NCBI RefSeq assembly: GCF_001457415.1
Contig: NZ_LN881722.1
Span: 310,001 to 374,000, forward strand
DNA length: 64,000 nucleotides
Direction: 5' to 3'
Source: Gorillibacterium timonense
GTDB lineage: Bacteria > Bacillota > Bacilli > Paenibacillales > NBRC-103111
Shown: positions 35,384 through 43,028 of the stretch, in pieces
How the letters are laid out: each line of letters opens with the position of its first letter
How positions within the stretch are numbered: position 1 is the stretch's first letter
Translations under genes and position numbers: made by a program
The notes under the pieces: model-generated
Seen by the model: only the letters and a program-made list of their open reading frames with translations
The model's database searches: none
Told to the model about the DNA's origin: nothing

Positions 35384-35433
35384 GTGGGTCCCTGGAGGCC
35401 GGCAGTCGCGGCTGCCGGCCTCCAGGGACCCAC
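35384..35433. repeat. Perfect 22-bp GC-rich inverted repeat before hydC
   Basis: Arms 35384-35405 and 35412-35433 are perfectly complementary with a 6-nt loop TCGCGG; each arm begins or ends with GTGGGTCCC / GGGACCCAC. There is no T run on either side, so it is not a standard terminator. It lies in the 200-bp gap between the terminator above and hydC, where no other promoter is evident. Could be an mRNA-stabilising or processing hairpin, a protein-binding site or a mobile-element remnant. Confidence 0.9.
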
Positions 35434-35526
35434 TGATAAGCATTCTCACTATTCCGAAGCCACGAAAGCCGAATGAGGGAGTCGTTCCGTTAACGAGCGA
35501 ACCCATCCGGCGCGAAAGGAGAGTCC

Positions 35527-36033
35527 ATGATGGAATTGCAACAAACCGCCTGCTGCTGTGGAGGAGAGTCCGAGCCCGATGAGAAGCTGGAGAAGGTCAA
35601 GGCGACCATCGAGCAGTTCAAACTGATGAAGGGCGCGCTCATCCCGGTCCTTCATGAAGTCCAAGACATTTACGGCTATTTGCCGGAGCATGTGCTGAAG
35701 GTGGTCTCCACCGAGCTTGAAATCCCGATGAGTGAAATCTTCGGTGTTGCATCGTTTTATCACTTCTTTTCCCTTACTCCGAAAGGAGAAAACGTGATCC
35801 GGGTTTGCATGGGCACCGCTTGCTACATCAAAGGCGCTCAAGGACTTCTGGACCGTCTCAGCACCGAGCTCAATGTCGCCGTTCAAGGAACCACCGCCGA
35901 TAACAAATTCACGCTGGAGGCTACTCGCTGCCTGGGCGCTTGCGGTCTGGCCCCGGTTCTGACGATCGGCGAGAAGGTTTACGGCCGCCTCACACCCAAC
36001 GATGTTCCGAAGATATTAAAAGAGTACAACTGA
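35527..36033 (+). CDS. hydC: [FeFe] hydrogenase subunit HydC (NuoE-like)
   Basis: 168 aa. Thioredoxin-like [2Fe-2S] subunit with ligands in CMGTACYIKG and CLGACGLAP, homologous to the 24-kDa complex I subunit. Links NADH oxidation in HydB to the hydrogenase subunit. The N-terminus has an unusual ACCCGGES cysteine cluster, absent from most homologues. AAAGGAG precedes the two adjacent ATG codons 35527/35530. First of hydC-hydB-hydA, the order known for trimeric enzymes of Thermotoga and acetogens. Confidence 0.92.
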   Translation: MMELQQTACCCGGESEPDEKLEKVKATIEQFKLMKGALIPVLHEVQDIYGYLPEHVLKVVSTELEIPMSEIFGVASFYHFFSLTPKGENVIRVCMGTACYIKGAQGLLDRLSTELNVAVQGTTADNKFTLEATRCLGACGLAPVLTIGEKVYGRLTPNDVPKILKEYN

Positions 36034-36077
36034 TGAAAGCGTGCGCATGAAGCGCATTTTAAACGGGAGGTAGTGGC

Positions 36078-37955
36078 ATGAAGCTGTTAACGGATCTTGA
36101 AGCGATCAAGACGCTTACCGAGGGCAAGCTGCAGAACCGGCAAATCACCGGAACCGCGGCAGGCGGCGTAGAGTTCCGCTCGGTGATGGTATGCGGAGGA
36201 ACGGGCTGCACCTCGTCCGATTCTAACAAAATTATCGCGGCTCTCCAGAAGGAAGTTTCCAACCATGGCATTGAAGATAAGGTAGAAGTCGTTCGTACCG
36301 GCTGTTTCGGCCTTTGCGAGCTCGGACCGGTTGTCATCGTGTATCCGGAAGGCGTCTTTTACAGCCGCGTTGAAGTGAAGGACATCCCGGATCTTGTCGA
36401 ACAGCACCTTCTTAACAACAAGCCGCTCAATCGCCTCGTGTATGAGAAAACGATTACAGACGGCGAAATCCACAACTTTGAAGAGACCGACTTCTTCCGC
36501 AAGCAAGTGCGGGTCGCCCTGCGCAACTGCGGCGTCATCGATCCCGAAGTGATCGACGAATACATTTCCCGCGACGGCTACAAGGCCCTCGGCAAAGTGC
36601 TGATGACCATGTCCCGGCAGCAGGTCATCGACACGGTGAAGCAATCGGGCCTGCGCGGACGCGGCGGCGGCGGCTTCCTGACCGGCATGAAATGGCAGTT
36701 CGCGGCCGATCAAGACAAGGATCAAAAGTATATGATCTGTAACGCGGACGAAGGAGACCCTGGTGCCTTCATGGACCGTTCGATTCTGGAAGGCGACCCG
36801 CATTCCGTGATCGAAGCGATGGCCATCGCAGGATATGCCATCGGAGCAAACCAAGGCTTCGTCTATGTTCGTGCGGAATATCCGATCGCCGTTCAGCGTT
36901 TAATGAAAGCGATTAAACAAGCCCGCGAATACGGCCTGCTCGGCAATAACATCCTCGGAACCGGCTTTAAATTCGACATCGACGTCCGCCTCGGCGCGGG
37001 AGCGTTCGTCTGCGGCGAAGAAACCGCTCTGATGAACTCTATCGAAGGCAAGCGCGGCATGCCGAATCCGAAACCGCCCTTCCCGGCGGTTGAAGGACTG
37101 TGGAGCCAGCCCTCGGTCATCAACAACGTGGAGACCTTCGCCAACATCGCGCCGATCATTCTGCGCGGGGCCGACTGGTATTCCAGCATCGGGACGGAGA
37201 AGTCGAAGGGGACCAAAGTATTCGCACTCGGCGGCAAGGTCGTCAACACCGGCCTCGTCGAAGTGCCCATGGGGATCACGCTCCGCGAGGTCATCTTCGA
37301 GATCGGCGGAGGCATTCCGAACGGTAAGAAGTTCAAGGCCATTCAAACCGGCGGACCTTCCGGCGGCTGTCTGACCGAAGAGCATCTCGACTGCACGATC
37401 GATTTTGATACGCTCACAAGCCTCGGCTCCATGATGGGCTCCGGCGGGATGATCGTCATGGACGAAGACACTTGCATGGTGGACGTGGCCCGTTTCTACC
37501 TCGATTTCACCCGCGATGAATCGTGCGGCAAATGTACGCCTTGCCGGATCGGGACGAAGCGCCTTCTGGAACTGCTCGACAAGGTGACCGAGGGCAAAGG
37601 CACCATTGAAGATCTCGACAAGATGGAGCAGCTCTCCATCACGATTAAGAACGCATCGCTTTGTGCGCTCGGCCAGACGGCGCCGAACCCGGTTCTGTCG
37701 ACGCTCAAGTACTTCCGCAACGAATACATGGCGCATATCGTCGATCAAAAATGCCCGTCCGGCGTCTGCAAATCGTTGATTTCCTACACCATCGATCCGG
37801 AGCTCTGCCGCGGCTGCAGCCTCTGCGCGCGGAAATGCCCGAACAACGCCATCAGCGGTAAAGTGAAAGAGCCGTACGTCATCGATGCGGCAGCCTGCAT
37901 CAAGTGCGGCGTCTGCTTCGATGTCTGCAAGTTCAAAGCCGTAGCGATAGTCTGA
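36078..37955 (+). CDS. hydB: [FeFe] hydrogenase subunit HydB (NuoF-like flavoprotein)
   Basis: 625 aa, the same size as Thermotoga HydB. Domain order: N-terminal thioredoxin-like [2Fe-2S] (VCGGTGC ... GCFGLCELG); NuoF core with the FMN/NADH-binding GLRGRGGGGFLTGMKW and NADEGDPGAFMDRS; SLBB domain; N3-type cluster SCGKCTPCRIGTKR; C-terminal 2x[4Fe-4S] ferredoxin (CRGCSLCARKCP, CIKCGVCFDVCK). This is the proposed flavin-based electron-bifurcation site that exchanges electrons among NADH, ferredoxin and HydA. Cotranscribed with hydC (44-bp gap) and hydA (18-bp gap). Confidence 0.94.
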   Translation: MKLLTDLEAIKTLTEGKLQNRQITGTAAGGVEFRSVMVCGGTGCTSSDSNKIIAALQKEVSNHGIEDKVEVVRTGCFGLCELGPVVIVYPEGVFYSRVEVKDIPDLVEQHLLNNKPLNRLVYEKTITDGEIHNFEETDFFRKQVRVALRNCGVIDPEVIDEYISRDGYKALGKVLMTMSRQQVIDTVKQSGLRGRGGGGFLTGMKWQFAADQDKDQKYMICNADEGDPGAFMDRSILEGDPHSVIEAMAIAGYAIGANQGFVYVRAEYPIAVQRLMKAIKQAREYGLLGNNILGTGFKFDIDVRLGAGAFVCGEETALMNSIEGKRGMPNPKPPFPAVEGLWSQPSVINNVETFANIAPIILRGADWYSSIGTEKSKGTKVFALGGKVVNTGLVEVPMGITLREVIFEIGGGIPNGKKFKAIQTGGPSGGCLTEEHLDCTIDFDTLTSLGSMMGSGGMIVMDEDTCMVDVARFYLDFTRDESCGKCTPCRIGTKRLLELLDKVTEGKGTIEDLDKMEQLSITIKNASLCALGQTAPNPVLSTLKYFRNEYMAHIVDQKCPSGVCKSLISYTIDPELCRGCSLCARKCPNNAISGKVKEPYVIDAAACIKCGVCFDVCKFKAVAIV

Positions 37956-37973
37956 CGAGAGGAGTGATCGAGA

Positions 37974-39710
37974 GTGAATACGATTAAAATTACGATCGAC
38001 GGCATTGAGACGGAAGTCGCCAAAGGGACGACCGTGCTTGAAGCAGCCCGCGATCTCGACATCAATATTCCGTCCCTGTGTTACATGAAGGGGATCAACC
38101 ATTCTTCCAGCTGCCGCGTGTGCGTCGTGGAAGTCGGCCCCCGGCTCATCGCCTCCTGTACGCTGAAAGCGGAAGAAGGCATGAAGATTCAAACCAATAC
38201 CAAGAAAGTGCGCGATGCCCGCAAGGCCACCGTCGAGCTGCTCCTGTCCGACCACGACCGCGAATGCTTGAGCTGCTCCCGCAGCGGCGGCTGCGAGCTG
38301 CAAACCGTCTCGAACGACTTGAACGTGCGGACGGTCTCCTTTGCTGGCGAGAAGTCTCACGGCGGCAAGGACCTTTCGTCACCGTCGATCATGCGCGACT
38401 CGGCCAAGTGCATCAAATGCGGACGCTGCATCGGCGCCTGCAGCACGATGCAAACCGTTCATGCCATCGGCTTCAATCACCGCGGCTTCGATACGACCGT
38501 CGGTCCGGCCTTCGGCCGCGCCTTGGGGGACTCCACCTGCGTCAACTGCGGCCAATGCATCATGGCATGTCCGGTCGGTGCTCTGACCGAAGTCGAGAAC
38601 ATGAACGATGTGTGGAATGCGCTGTCCGATCCGAGCAAATATGTCGTCGTTCAGCCGGCTCCGGCGATTCGTGTAGCGCTTGGTGAAGAATTCGGCATGC
38701 CGGTTGGTACCCGTGTGACGGGCAAGATGGTCGCCGCGCTCCGCAAGCTCGGCTTCGACAAGGTGTTTGATACGAACTTCGGGGCGGACCTGACGATCAT
38801 GGAGGAAGGAACGGAGCTCCTGTCCCGCCTGAACAGCGGAGAGAGCCTGCCGCTCATGACCTCCTGTTGCCCAGGCTGGGTCAAGTTCGTTGAGCACAAC
38901 TTCCCGGATCGGCTGGATAACCTCTCCACTTGTAAATCACCGCATGAAATGGAAGGCGCGATGATCAAGACCTATTTTGCGAAGAAAATGGGCCTCGATC
39001 CGAAGAACATCGTCGTCGTCTCCATCATGCCCTGCACCGCGAAGAAGTTCGAAGGGCAGCGTGAAGAGCTGTCCAACGAAAGCATGCAGGACGTCGATCT
39101 CGTGCTGACGACCCGCGAGCTTGCCGCGATGATCAAGGAAGCGGGGATCGACTTCGTGAACCTGAAGGGCGAAGCCTTCGACAACCCGATGGGCGAAGGC
39201 AGCGGCGCGGGCGCCATCTTCGGAGCAACGGGCGGAGTGGCGGAAGCGGCTCTGCGGACCGTCTTCGAGATCACGGCCGGTAAAGAGCTGGAGACGGTGG
39301 AATATACCGCTGTACGCGGCTTGGATGGCATCAAGGAGAACGTGATCGAGCTGCCGAACGGCAAGAAGATTCGCACGGCCGTCGTTCACGGCCTCGGCAA
39401 TGCCCGCAAGCTGATGGAAGCGATGGAGCGCGGCGAAAAAGCCTACGAGTTCATCGAAGTCATGGCTTGCCCCGGCGGCTGCGTAGCAGGCGGCGGTCAA
39501 CCGATCATCGACGCTCAGACGAGCGAGAAGATCAACATCAAGGCGGAACGCGCCAAAGCGATCTATACGGAGGACGAGGCCCAAACCGTCCGGAAATCGC
39601 ATAAGAATCCTTCCATCCAACAGCTGTATGCCGAATTCCTGGGAGAGCCGAACGGCCATCTGTCCCACGAATTGCTGCATACCCACTATGTGAAGCGTTC
39701 GAAGTTCTAA
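37974..39710 (+). CDS. hydA: [FeFe] hydrogenase catalytic subunit HydA
   Basis: 578 aa from GTG 37974 (GAGGAG upstream). N-terminal [2Fe-2S] domain (Cys36, 47, 50, 62), His-ligated [4Fe-4S] (HDRECLSCSRSGGC, 94-107), two [4Fe-4S] clusters (CIKCGRCIGAC; CVNCGQCIMAC), then the H-cluster domain: L1 TSCCPGW (296-302), L2 MPCTAKKFE, L3 MACPGGCVAGGGQP. The proton-relay Cys next to the L1 ligand is present. It lacks the extra C-terminal [2Fe-2S] domain of Thermotoga HydA and matches the shorter acetogen type. Reduces protons to H2 in the cytosol; needs HydE, HydF and HydG, all encoded nearby. Confidence 0.95.
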   Translation: MNTIKITIDGIETEVAKGTTVLEAARDLDINIPSLCYMKGINHSSSCRVCVVEVGPRLIASCTLKAEEGMKIQTNTKKVRDARKATVELLLSDHDRECLSCSRSGGCELQTVSNDLNVRTVSFAGEKSHGGKDLSSPSIMRDSAKCIKCGRCIGACSTMQTVHAIGFNHRGFDTTVGPAFGRALGDSTCVNCGQCIMACPVGALTEVENMNDVWNALSDPSKYVVVQPAPAIRVALGEEFGMPVGTRVTGKMVAALRKLGFDKVFDTNFGADLTIMEEGTELLSRLNSGESLPLMTSCCPGWVKFVEHNFPDRLDNLSTCKSPHEMEGAMIKTYFAKKMGLDPKNIVVVSIMPCTAKKFEGQREELSNESMQDVDLVLTTRELAAMIKEAGIDFVNLKGEAFDNPMGEGSGAGAIFGATGGVAEAALRTVFEITAGKELETVEYTAVRGLDGIKENVIELPNGKKIRTAVVHGLGNARKLMEAMERGEKAYEFIEVMACPGGCVAGGGQPIIDAQTSEKINIKAERAKAIYTEDEAQTVRKSHKNPSIQQLYAEFLGEPNGHLSHELLHTHYVKRSKF

Positions 39711-39728
39711 TCGCATCGGGCTCCTGTG

Positions 39729-39796
39729 ACGGAAACGGTCGGGGTGCAGGCGGCGGAAGCTCGTTCCGCTGGCGTGCTCCTTCCGTTTCTTTCCAT
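39729..39796 (+). terminator. Probable terminator after hydA
   Basis: GGAAACGG (39731-39738) pairs with CCGTTTC (39783-39789), a nested GCGGAA...TTCCGC stem lies between, then TTTCC. Moderate quality. Confidence 0.5.
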
Positions 39797-39813
39797 TCAA
39801 GGCGAACGAAAAA

Positions 39814-39863
39814 ATGTGAGTTGAAGCACATCCCAACTTGAGTGCGGCTTCCATCCCTATAAT
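39814..39863 (+). promoter_or_regulatory. Possible second promoter before hydG
   Basis: ATGTG-N8-CACAT palindrome at 39814-39831 (TGTGA-N6-GCACA, one mismatch to an Fnr site) followed by TATAAT at 39858-39863. The offset is 43 bp instead of 37, so Fnr activation from here is doubtful; may be another CRP-family site. Confidence 0.35.
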
Positions 39864-39982
39864 GGAGCTGAAACACGGATCAGAACCGCCTTAAGCTGAG
39901 CCGCTATCGCTTTTATCAGATGAACTCAGATGGACTGTCCCGATAAATCGGCCTGAAATCGGGTTTCAAAGACACCGTAACT

Positions 39983-40025
39983 AGTGAAAAAAATCACAGA
40001 TATGGAAATAATGGCGGTGTAAAAT
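39983..40025 (+). promoter_or_regulatory. Fnr-type class II promoter of hydG operon
   Basis: AGTGAAAAAAATCACA (39983-39998) matches TGTGA-N6-TCACA with one mismatch. TAAAAT -10 at 40020-40025, again exactly 37 bp from the start of the palindrome. The inferred start near 40032 leaves a leader of about 150 nt containing a CGGGCG-TTATG-CGCCCG hairpin (40145-40161) before hydG. Confidence 0.8.
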
Positions 40026-40184
40026 CAAGATAAAGAGGGGAAAGCCCCCCGTTTTCCCCGGATCTACATGAAGGTTCGATACGGATTAACCCTGTTAAAG
40101 AACGCACAATCATCACGGAATTCTGGTCATACAGTCACTGGTCGCGGGCGTTATGCGCCCGTTGGCTACCTAGGAGGGTACAAC

Positions 40185-41612
40185 GTGAAACGGAAGGATT
40201 GGGAGCCGGCTGACTTCATTAACGATCAGGAAATTCTAGCGACACTGGAAGAGGCAAAAAAGAAAGCGCTTGATCGCAAGTATCTGCTCCGTCTGCTGGA
40301 GAAGGCGAGAGAGTGCAAGGGGCTAAGCCATCGGGAAGCAGCCGTTCTCTTGGAGGTAATGGACGAGGAGCTTCTTGAGGAAATTTATCGTTCGGCCAAG
40401 GTGATCAAGGAGAAAATTTACGGCAACCGCATCGTCCTGTTTGCGCCGTTATATATAAGCAATTATTGTGTCAATAACTGTGAATACTGTGGGTATAAGC
40501 ATTCGAATTCCGAGTTCGTCCGCCGCAAGCTGAACATGGAGGAGCTCGCGGATGAGGTGCGCATTCTTCAAGAGCTCGGTCACAAGCGCCTCGTGGTTGA
40601 GGCTGGAGAAGACCCGGTGAACTGCGATATCGATTACGTCGTAGACGCGATCAAGACGATTTATTCGGTGAAGGTGGACAACGGCAGCATCCGCCGCGTC
40701 AATGTGAATATCGCCGCCGCTTCCGTGGAAGATTACCGCAAGCTGAAGGATGCGGAAGTCGGCACGTATATTTTGTTTCAGGAAACCTATCATCGTCCCA
40801 CGTATGCCGCTCTTCACAAGCAAGGGCCGAAGCATGATTACGACTGGCATACGACGGCGATGGACCGCGCCCAGATGGGCGGTCTGGATGACGTAGGCGT
40901 CGGGGTTCTCTACGGACTCTATGATCACAAGTATGACACGATCGCCATGCTGATGCATGCTGAACATCTGGAAGAACGCTTCGGCGTAGGCCCGCATACC
41001 TTGTCCGTTCCTCGCATGCGCGAAGCAGTGGGCGTAAACCTGGATACCTACCCGTATCTGGTCAAGGATGACGACTTCAAGAAGGTCGTCGCCATTCTCC
41101 GTCTGGCGGTTCCCTATGCCGGTATGATCCTGTCCACCCGCGAAGAGCCGACGTTCCGCGATCAGGTTATTCAGCTCGGCGTCTCGCAGATCAGCGCAGG
41201 GTCGAGCACCGGTGTCGGCGGCTACATGGAAGCGAAGCTTCATAAGGACGAAGAACCGAAGGAAAAGCCACAGTTCGAAGTGAGCGATCACCGTTCGCCG
41301 AAAGAGATCATCCGCGGGCTTTGCCGCGACGGGTATGTCCCCAGCTATTGCACCGCGTGCTACCGGGAAGGGCGTACAGGAGACCGTTTCATGCGCCTGG
41401 CCAAGAGCGGCCAGATTCACAACGTCTGCCAGCCCAATTCCCTCTTGACCTTCAAGGAATACCTGCTCGACTATGCCGATGAAGAAACCCGTCGGTTGGG
41501 CGAGGACATCATCAAGAAGGGCATGGAGGACATTCCGAAGGAGTCGGCCCGCAAGGCGACCCTGGACCGGTTAACCCGCATTGAGCAAGGGGAGCGGGAT
41601 TTGCGTTTTTAG
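40185..41612 (+). CDS. hydG: [FeFe] hydrogenase maturase HydG (tyrosine lyase)
   Basis: 475 aa from GTG 40185, 8 nt after AGGAGGG; an in-frame ATG at 40068 has no RBS and adds unrelated residues. Radical-SAM cysteines CVNNCEYC (95-102); C-terminal auxiliary-cluster motif CX2CX22C (CTAC ... NVC). HydG cleaves tyrosine to p-cresol and dehydroglycine, which gives the CO and CN ligands of the H-cluster on an Fe-Cys synthon. First gene of the unit hydG-hydF'-aspA-hydF under an Fnr-type promoter; hydE, unusually, is about 9 kb away in its own unit. Confidence 0.94.
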   Translation: MKRKDWEPADFINDQEILATLEEAKKKALDRKYLLRLLEKARECKGLSHREAAVLLEVMDEELLEEIYRSAKVIKEKIYGNRIVLFAPLYISNYCVNNCEYCGYKHSNSEFVRRKLNMEELADEVRILQELGHKRLVVEAGEDPVNCDIDYVVDAIKTIYSVKVDNGSIRRVNVNIAAASVEDYRKLKDAEVGTYILFQETYHRPTYAALHKQGPKHDYDWHTTAMDRAQMGGLDDVGVGVLYGLYDHKYDTIAMLMHAEHLEERFGVGPHTLSVPRMREAVGVNLDTYPYLVKDDDFKKVVAILRLAVPYAGMILSTREEPTFRDQVIQLGVSQISAGSSTGVGGYMEAKLHKDEEPKEKPQFEVSDHRSPKEIIRGLCRDGYVPSYCTACYREGRTGDRFMRLAKSGQIHNVCQPNSLLTFKEYLLDYADEETRRLGEDIIKKGMEDIPKESARKATLDRLTRIEQGERDLRF

Positions 41613-41641
41613 TTTTCCCCATTTCTGAAGGAGGGAACGTC

Positions 41642-42844
41642 ATGCAAGCCTCACCCCAATCGGATCGGCTGCACATTACCGTATTCGGCTGTAAAAATTC
41701 TGGCAAGTCGAGCCTTATCAACGCATTAACCGGACAGTCCACGGCACTCGTCTCCGATGAGCCGGGGACGACAACGGAGCCCGTCTACCAACCCTTTCAT
41801 CTTGATCGCGTCGGGCCGGTCGTCCTTGTGGACACCTCCGGGATCGATGACGAAGGCGACCAGGGAAGCTTCCGGGTTCACAAGACGAAGCAGGTCCTGG
41901 ATGAGACGGACCTCGGCATCGTGATTTTTTCTCAAGAGAATGAATGCTTTAAGCTGGAAAAGGAATGGTACCGCGAGCTCGTCGGACGCAACATTCCGGT
42001 CATCGGCGTCATCACCAAGGTGGATGAGCGGTATGTCGATATCGATCCGCTGGAGATGGAGCTGAACATTCCCATCGTCAAGATCAGCGCCAAGAAAAAA
42101 ATGAACATCGGAAGCCTGAAGGACGCAATCCGTGTGTTCGCTCCCGTCGAGTTTGAACGGGCCAGCATTGTGGGCGATTTGGTAAAGCCGGGAGATACAG
42201 TTGTTCTGGTTACACCGGAGACGATTCCCGCGCCCAAATACCGGCTGGTTGCCTCTCAGCAACAGATTTTGCGGGATCTTCTCGATCATCACGCGATGGT
42301 CTTGTTCGTAACGGATGCCGAGCTTCCCGGTCTTCTGGCCAAGCTGAACGGGCGGCCGGACCTCGTCATCACGGATTCCCAAGTCTTTGACAAAGTGAAC
42401 GCGGTAGTGCCGGCTTCCGTGCCCTTGACCACTTACGCCATTCTCATGGCGCGTTTCAAGGGTGATCTGGAACGGTTCATCGATGGCGCGAAAGCCATCG
42501 AAACGCTGAAGCCCGGTGATAAAGTGCTGCTCTCGGAAGCCTGCATCCAGCATCCGCATAACGGCGAGATTGACCGCGTGCTCGTGCAGCAGAAGCTTCA
42601 TGAAGCGGCAGGTGGCCAACTGGAGATCACGACGAACGTGGGTCCGGATTTTCCAGACAACGTCGGCGACTACAAGCTGATCGTCCACTGCGGCGGCTGC
42701 ATCTTCAACCGCAAGCAGCTGATGATGCGCCTGCTTCGCTCCAATGAGCAGGGAGTGCCGATTACGAATTACGGCATCTCCTTCGCTTACTTTCACGGCA
42801 TCCTTCCGCGCGTCGTGGATGTGCTGCAGGCAGAGCAGCGGTAA
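41642..42844 (+). CDS. Divergent HydF paralogue (GTPase/scaffold-like)
   Basis: 400 aa. Same architecture as HydF: GTPase domain (G1 GCKNSGKSS 16-24, G3 DTSG 64-67), dimerisation domain and Fe-S domain. Key differences from canonical HydF: the G4 motif NKxD is TKVD (125-128), G1 is GCKNSGKSS rather than GRRNAGKSS, and the CxH ligand motif of the [4Fe-4S] cluster reads CIQHPH (Cys301, Gln303, His304), i.e. His at +2 is lost, while HCGGC (349-353) is kept. So it may bind a cluster differently or have another role (regulator, second scaffold, nucleotide switch). Sits 29 bp after hydG, while a canonical hydF lies two genes on. Confidence 0.85.
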   Translation: MQASPQSDRLHITVFGCKNSGKSSLINALTGQSTALVSDEPGTTTEPVYQPFHLDRVGPVVLVDTSGIDDEGDQGSFRVHKTKQVLDETDLGIVIFSQENECFKLEKEWYRELVGRNIPVIGVITKVDERYVDIDPLEMELNIPIVKISAKKKMNIGSLKDAIRVFAPVEFERASIVGDLVKPGDTVVLVTPETIPAPKYRLVASQQQILRDLLDHHAMVLFVTDAELPGLLAKLNGRPDLVITDSQVFDKVNAVVPASVPLTTYAILMARFKGDLERFIDGAKAIETLKPGDKVLLSEACIQHPHNGEIDRVLVQQKLHEAAGGQLEITTNVGPDFPDNVGDYKLIVHCGGCIFNRKQLMMRLLRSNEQGVPITNYGISFAYFHGILPRVVDVLQAEQR

Positions 42845-42980
42845 AGGCTTACGAAAGGGTGCTCTGAGCTTGAGCCATCAAGTGGACGGGGAATCGAGCT
42901 TGGTGCTGCCCCGGGCAATCGCAGAGGGCTCGGCAAGCGGGCGAAGAAGCGGGATAAAGCGCCCGAACTTACGTTTTACC

Positions 42981-43010
42981 GGATGGCGGGGGCTCCCGCC
43001 ATTTTCTTTA
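42981..43010 (+). terminator. Intrinsic terminator or attenuator before aspA
   Basis: ATGGCGGG (42983-42990) and CCCGCCAT (42995-43002) form an 8-bp stem with a 4-nt loop, followed by TTTCTTT. It ends only about 20 nt before aspA, so it would reduce read-through from hydG/hydF' into aspA-hydF or act as an attenuator. Confidence 0.6.
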
Positions 43011-43028
43011 GGAGAGGAAGAATCGGTC

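Noticed and set aside
40068-40184. 39-residue N-terminal extension of HydG from ATG 40068
   Set aside because: No RBS, residues do not resemble HydG, and GTG 40185 follows AGGAGGG.
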